This document shows, in pieces, positions 58,591 to 64,000 of a stretch of 64,000 bases of DNA. The stretch is from assembly GCA_037903475.1 (NCBI GenBank), contig JBAJFG010000002.1, forward strand, positions 2,852,001-2,916,000, read 5' to 3'. Made by a program: the position numbers and the translations under genes. The DNA comes from Ancylostoma caninum (lineage: Eukaryota; Nematoda; Chromadorea; Rhabditida; Ancylostomatidae). How positions within the stretch are numbered: position 1 is the first letter of the stretch; the number at the start of each line of letters is the position of its first letter. Under the pieces are notes generated by a model. That model saw nothing but the letters and a program-made list of their open reading frames with translations, did no database searches and was not told the origin of the DNA.

Positions 58591-58969
58591 ATAATTGTGA
58601 TCAGCATGTCAAATATGCCCTATTTCTCGCAAATCCGGTGAGAAACAAGTGCAAACTCGCTTTGGTCCAAAGTGGCCCTGTGCGGAAAATCTGCGTTGTC
58701 GCGAATGTGTTAAAGAAATGTGACAGAGCTGCCATCCAACCCTCTCCCTTACTCTTCCTCCCTCTCCGACAATGCTGCGTGCACTCCACCAATGCAACAA
58801 AAGTTAATTGCGAGATACATCACCTTCTCTTCGACCTTGTTCAGAAAGACTCCAATTCCACCACTCCTACCACAGCCTTCAGATTTAGGTGAAGTGCCGG
58901 GGCGGTAGGTGGTAGTTCACGGTTTAAAATCGTTTAGGAGAACGTCGGGTACCATGTTCTCCTAATCTG

Positions 58970-61917
58970 ATATTCTTTTCACGTGAGCTTCTTCTTCTTC
59001 TTTAGCGTTTGTCTCGTTCGTTGACGTGGTCTGCTTTCCTGATCTTCTGACGCCATTGAGCTCCTGATCTGGTGAGCACCCAGTTGCATCATGCGCTGCT
59101 TGGGCCGCTCCCTTGGCAGTTTCCAGGGTTTTCCGTGGTCGAGGCCTGCCTTGCAGCCGGAGTCTTCGTTGGCGCGCAGAACGTGGCCGTACCATCTAAG
59201 ACATGTTTCCCTGGGCTTGTCGACAACTGGTGCCATATCGAACTGCTCTCCGATCTTTTCATTACGTATGCGGTCCACACGCGTGATACCAGCCATCCAT
59301 CGTAACATCTTCATCTGCATCACATCCGGGCGGCGTTCCACTTCCTTGGTGGCCGGCTAGCATTCTGCACCATACAATGCGACCGGTCTAACTACTGCTC
59401 GATACACCTTCGACTCGAAGCGATCCAGGATCTTCTTGCCTCACAGCACTCCTTTCATCGAATGCCACTTCGACTATGCAGCGTTGACACGAGCGACGAT
59501 TTCATGGGCTAGGTTGCAATCGACTGAGATTGTTAAGCCGAGGTAATTGAAGTAGTCAGTTTTCGGAAGGTCATTGCCATCAGTCTGAACTCATTCATAT
59601 CGGTTCGTCATATAAGCAGTTTTTCTGTCGTTGAGCCGGAGACCGAACCACACTAGACGCTTACCTCAGGCCCTCGTCTATCATTCAAGGTTCTCCTTTT
59701 GTTCCAACGTGAACATGACATGCGCATAGCAGAGTCCATGGCGTCGGCCTCTGGAGATCTCTGATTGATGAAGTACACCTACGGAGATGGGAAATTCTGT
59801 TGACGTGCCCGCGGCAGCCTGCACTCGACTGCTTGGGTCCGCGTAGAGAATCCTAACCCACTCGATGAGCTCCTCTAGAATGCCGTGCCACCGCAACGCG
59901 TATCAGATGACTTCATGTGGCACGCGATCGAAGGACTTCTCCAGATCGAGGAATGCTAGATGAAGTGGCTTCTGCTTCTCTTTTGTTTCTCGATCATCGA
60001 GCATGGATTGCATCCGTAGTTTAGCAGTTGGCTACAAACCCACACTGGTTCGCGGTAGCTCGGATGATGTCGCGGATTTGGCGGTCGATAATGTGTCAGA
60101 ATATCTTCATACTGTGAGACAGCAGCCGTATCGGCCGCTAGTTCGCACAGTCCGCATGGTTGCCTTTCCTCTTCCAGATCGGGATTGTAGTGCTTCTTTG
60201 CCAATCCACTGAAGTCTTTTTCTCTGCAATTACCTAGTTGAAGAACGCCGTCAGCCATTCAGCCAAGTTTCAGCGTCTTGACTTCCATAGTTGCGCCACC
60301 ATATCATCAGGACCATCACTTTTCCTGGCTTCACCCGCTTTAGCGGAGCCATTATTTCGTTCACGGTTATGGGCTAGAGAGTACCGTGAGTTTGCGGTAG
60401 TTGTGGAATGGATGGATAGCTGAATTCTTCTGTTAAGATTTTCTCGAAGTGATCACACCACCTCTGCGTCGCCTTCTTGCGGTCTGTTAGGAGACGACCA
60501 TGTTCGTCATTGGCTCTGAAGAACTATTCGATGTCTTCGGTCTGCCGCTGGCGGGACATCGCCAAGATGAGACGTTGGCCGTCTTCTCCGTCTACCTCTT
60601 TGCTGATGTTGTCGCATGGGCAGCCTTTGTGGTGATCACTGCCTTTTTCGCAGCTTTCTTCGTTTCCAGATATCGCCACCAGCTGTTATCCGTCTTGTCG
60701 TTGAGGAATAGGTGGTAGAGATATTTCTCCTCGCACACCTTCATGGTCACTTTGTCGGTCCATAACCATGTTTGCCTGTCAATTCTACGGCGACTTGGTT
60801 TGTTGTGCCAAGCTCGGGATGTGTCACTTCTACAATGGCTCGGGTTGCGTTCCACCCGGTCTCACTGATGGTCGTGATCGGTGGCAACTTGATATTAGAA
60901 GTTATAAGGGCTTCTTTCTCTTTCAACCGCTACCACTTGACTCGGGCCGGTCTACACCGTTGTGATGTTAATGGTGCAGATGAGGCGACGATGTTGTGTG
61001 GCCACGGTCTCGTAAGGTTCCATCTTCGCGTCCGTAACTAGCTTTTGATCAGGATGTCCACGAGAACGAAGTCGATCTGGGTCTTGGCACTGCCACTGTA
61101 GAAGGAGACGAGGTGTGATGGACGCTCCGGAATTTCGTATCCATGATGACGAGGTTATGAGAGTCAGCATACTCCCGAATGCTCTCACCGTCGTCGTTCC
61201 GTGTTCCGTATCCAAAACCTCCATGGCATCTACCCCCATCTTTTGCTGCTTCTACGTGGCCGCTTAGATCCTCAGCGACAACGATTGTGTCCTCCAGAGG
61301 TACTTCCACGGATTTGTCGTCAAGTAACATCCAGAAATCATCTTTTGTCTGGTCACAACAGCGTTTGGTGCGTTCGCCGAGAAGAAGTGAAGACGCTGAT
61401 CTGCGGTGGTGATGATAACGTTCATGAGGCGATCACAAAACGCTACACCTCGGCTATCGAGTCCCGGAAGCGTTGAAAGACGATTATTATCAAACCGTTC
61501 CTAGTCTTTGCACTTTCGTTGTAGACCACCTTGAAGCCGTGACCTATGTCCTTCGACTTGCTACCAGACCATCTCGTTTCTTGCACAACGCACAAGTCAA
61601 TTCGACGACGCTCCAGTGCTGGTGCCGGTTCAGATGAGCGGCCTGTCAACCTGCAAAGTCGCAATGCGTGTCTTGGCAACGTTGTGATTTTTAATGATTC
61701 GCATTCTTGCCCCCCCCCCCAATGCCACTGTTCGCATAATGTCGAGGACCCTTGCACATTTTTCACACTAACCGTGCTCCGAAAGTGTGCGTCGATTCCA
61801 GTGGACGCCGTAGCTTTACTCTTGGAACCATTTGACACCACTCCGCTGCACAACTTTAGAATAGATCATGCCACAATATCTCTAGTTGCTCTAGCCCCCT
61901 TACGGCGTTTTGTTTAA
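58970..61917 (-). mobile_element. RTE-type LINE, near full length, heavily frameshifted
   Basis: About 2.95 kb in minus orientation. From the 5' end (61,917): a leader, then endonuclease motifs RRIDLCVVQETRWSGSKSKD (about 61,590), VVAEDLSGHVEAAKDGG and YADSHNLVIMDT (about 61,150-61,270), a basic linker (RRIDRQTWLWTDKV, about 60,790), RT motifs including IPIWK-like, ELIEWVRILYADPSSRVQAA and FPISVGV (about 59,780-59,870), and the C-terminus MLRWMAGITRVDRIR and LRWYGHVLRANEDS (about 59,300-59,150). These are in the order of RTE-clade elements, which encode endonuclease and RT in one ORF. At least six frame changes and several stops separate them, so it is dead. A duplicated leader lies at 39,796. 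Confidence 0.9.
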
Positions 61918-62925
61918 TAGATTGTCATCCAAAAAAATTTGTAGAGCAGTTGTTCTGATAGCACATCCCTAAAATGCTATGTAAGATATGTTCAATTTAT
62001 CAAATATTCAAGTTACAAATTGATCGCCTTCTGTGACCTCGTCCACCGTTCGTATTTGTGAGCCATTTACATTACATTCATATGTCCAAGTCCCACCGAT
62101 TCTTCTTTGATGCAAAACAGGATTACCACCACAGTGCTAATGGCATGCACACCAACTTTCACAAGTAATCGAGCATAGCCTCCACTTATTTACATTTCAT
62201 GGAGTATTTCTCATTTTTTTCAAGCATCCAGGAAGAGGAGGACACTCAAGGGCTCCTGTACAAATGAAATAAGTTTATACGTATACATGTTTATACATTG
62301 TATTAATGTACAATTGTTTACAATTATATATTTGGACCTAGTATTCGTGCACGTAAATTTAAAAACTATAGTACACACATTTAAACTTTGTATTGTTCAA
62401 TAACTATCCAAATGCGCGCATACGTAGATCTATATGTGTTGTACTTGTACAGACATGCCTACATACATGCATTTGTGTATATACATGTAAATATTTGTGT
62501 ATACATAGTTATCAAAATTCACATATACGAGTTTCCTTCGTCTTACTGACGAGTGCAGGAGGAAACTTATAATAGCTTTGGTTTCGTATAAAACAAGCAA
62601 CAGATCCAAAACTGAAATATACGTAGATTTATTCGAGCCCTATGAGAGAATTTCTTGAAGGTCACTTCGAGGATTTCCCAGCGGCAATGCAACCGGGAAA
62701 TCTGGAAAAGGCATGTTGTCTCAACTTTTGATGAGCGTACTACACGAAATGTTCTGATTGAATTAGAGCAAGTTAATTGTTTCGGTGGATCAAGGGCTCC
62801 GCCTTACAGTTCGCTTTATACGACCATACAGTAACATGGATGCGAGACAGGAAAAGAGTATACCTCAATAGAAGACTGAGCTCGTAGGTTGTACTTTGTT
62901 AATGTGTATGCGGCTGACTATTTTT
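61918..62925. other. AT-rich, no gene recognised
   Basis: Rich in TACATGTATA- and ATACAT-type motifs at 62,270-62,530. About 62,640-62,880 may be decayed upstream sequence of the HARBI1-like fragment, but no domain is visible. Confidence 0.4.
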
Positions 62926-63297
62926 GTGTTCTCCAGGGCAAGAAGTGCGGTTGAAAATTACTTCGGAATCCTTTCAAGCAGGTTAGGAATACTTTTGCGG
63001 CCGATGTATTCTTCACCAGATCATGCCAAAGTCATTGTGCTAGCAGTCATGCTAACAATTATGATTTCAACATGTTTTTATTCTGAATTCCAATATAGGT
63101 GTAATCTAGATCCTAAACAATCTGCTTGTTAACGACATCGGTCGCGAAGAGGTATCAGCACTGTATGGCTCATCGCCCGGATTTGAAGAGGGTAGGGATG
63201 GAAGAGAGCCAGGGCTACCTGACAACGTCTCTGTAGCAGCGAAAGCTGCTCGTGAAAAGCTGAGCTTTCTGTACGTAGGGATGGAGCACATTGAAAT
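62926..63297 (+). pseudogene. HARBI1/PIF-type DDE transposase C-terminal fragment
   Basis: The plus strand encodes SRARSAVENYFGILSSRLGI and LLRPMYSSPDHAKVIVLAV, matching the region of the third catalytic acid (E of VEN) in PIF/Harbinger and HARBI1 transposases. The usual LHN motif after this segment is not intact. A second frame from about 63,122 continues with NDIGREEVSALYG and VSVAAKAAREKLSFLYV to a stop at about 63,305, plausibly the C-terminus joined by an intron or frameshift near 63,060-63,110. The upstream DDE residues are not visible. It may be a transposon relic or part of a domesticated gene. Confidence 0.7.
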
Positions 63298-63786
63298 TCA
63301 ACGTTGATTTATATATTGTGTGACATACTAGTTTGCAGTTTTTCTGGTTTTTCCTTTTATATACTATAGTAAAACTATAGTATGAGATAAAGTGTTATAA
63401 ACTATGGAATGATGCTCTTCTATAATCTCTGTAATTTTAGACATGAATATCTTTACTACTTGCATCGGCGGCCAATCATCCTGGCGTTGAACGATACAGG
63501 TCGACTGTTGCACCGCACTGCGCCACCTATAATCTGGTTGGTGGGGCGCAACACAGCATGTGGTTCTCGGCAATGCAAGAATCACTGACCACAAATATAC
63601 ATACGTAATGTACATCATCTTAATGATACAAATTGGGAAAGGCCAATTACGACATAGTATGAGCCTCATTGATTTGGAGGGTGATGAAGTGCACGAAGGA
63701 TTTCCCACTAGCGCTCCGCTGAGAAGTATGGGTCTGGAAAAGTTGTAAATGGTCAATGAATAAGGACTTATGTGATGCGCATTCAG
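63298..63786. other. No gene recognised
   Basis: The minus-strand open frame over 63,364-63,972 overlaps the MADF exon antisense and matches nothing known. Treated as a shadow. Confidence 0.4.
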
Positions 63787-64000
63787 GTTTTTAAAAAGGA
63801 ACAATCTGAGCCATGGAACAATGATGCACGCTACGCTCTTATTGATCATGAACATCGTGAACAAAGGGCACTGTGGGACCCAAAGGATAGGCATCATAAA
63901 GGTAGCCAAATGAATGACTCGAAGTGAAGTGAGATTGCAAAGGAACTGAATGTTGACTTCTACTGTAAGCATGATGTTAAGTTTGTCATAACGCCAAACA
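63787..64000 (+). pseudogene. MADF-domain (Myb/SANT-like) exon with in-frame stop, runs off window
   Basis: After an ATTCAG acceptor (63781-63786) the plus strand reads EPWNNDARYALIDHEHREQR, ALWDPKDRHHKG and then SEIAKELNVD, matching the MADF DNA-binding fold (L-I-x-x-V...ALWD...K...W..IA.EL). An in-frame TGA at 63925-63927 sits just before SEIAKEL, where the family has a conserved tryptophan. PIF/Harbinger transposons encode a DDE transposase plus a separate Myb/MADF-like protein, and this exon lies 0.5 kb downstream of a HARBI1-like fragment on the same strand. It could equally be a host MADF gene. Confidence 0.65.

Noticed and set aside
63364..63972. 202-codon minus-strand ORF
   Set aside because: It runs antisense to the MADF exon and shows no recognisable domain.

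Overview
The window looks like nuclear DNA from a nematode, probably a strongylid or other clade V species. The evidence is short introns (56-94 bp) with TTTCAG-type acceptors, exons of a nematode chemoreceptor-type 7TM receptor and of a UDP-glucuronosyltransferase (UGT), an RTE-type LINE of a kind common in nematodes, and a BEL/Pao retroelement carrying a phlebovirus-Gc-like envelope gene, a combination known from nematodes (Cer7-type elements). Species assignment is inference. No bacterial gene organisation, rRNA, convincing tRNA or CRISPR array was seen.

Host genes are sparse and interrupted by repeats. A three-exon 7TM receptor fragment lies on the minus strand at 2,006-2,445. Four phase-compatible UGT exons lie on the plus strand at 12,833-15,326, with a minisatellite element in the first visible intron, and a possible later UGT exon is at about 25.93 kb. 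At the right edge (62.9-64 kb) are a HARBI1/PIF-type transposase fragment and a MADF-domain exon with an in-frame stop.

Everything else that could be identified is mobile or repetitive: (a) TTAA-flanked MITEs at 0.47-1.40, 26.6 and 55.8 kb, and two loci sharing a piggyBac-like end architecture (33.57 and 57.73 kb); (b) mariner-like elements at 4.5, 22.0, 24.1 and 40.4/50.2 kb; (c) LINE fragments at 9.25-11.7, 12.0-12.7, 19.5-20.9 and 59.0-61.9 kb, the first split by a 1.1-kb fold-back element; (d) hAT-type elements with 8-bp target duplications at 17.4 and 33.4-35.0 kb; (e) two copies of an unnamed TIR element at 29.0 and 38.1 kb; (f) about 60-bp minisatellites at 18.6, 50.6, 52.5 and 56.3 kb; (g) a 404-bp perfect dinucleotide run at 55.06 kb.

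The centrepiece is a nested insertion at 40.27-50.61 kb. A satellite-edge repeat unit received a mariner element at a TA, and the duplicate unit next door preserves the empty site. That mariner then received a 9.37-kb BEL/Pao element with a 5-bp GTATG duplication. The BEL element has three LTRs (two in tandem at its left end), a 12-nt primer-binding site matching tRNA-Gly, a long gag-protease-RT frame, a pol broken by two stops and about three frameshifts, and an uninterrupted 865-codon frame covering the integrase C-terminus and the envelope gene. A second nested stack at 33.36-35.17 kb is readable from its target duplications as TA-MITE > hAT > (piggyBac-like element + palindromic MITE).
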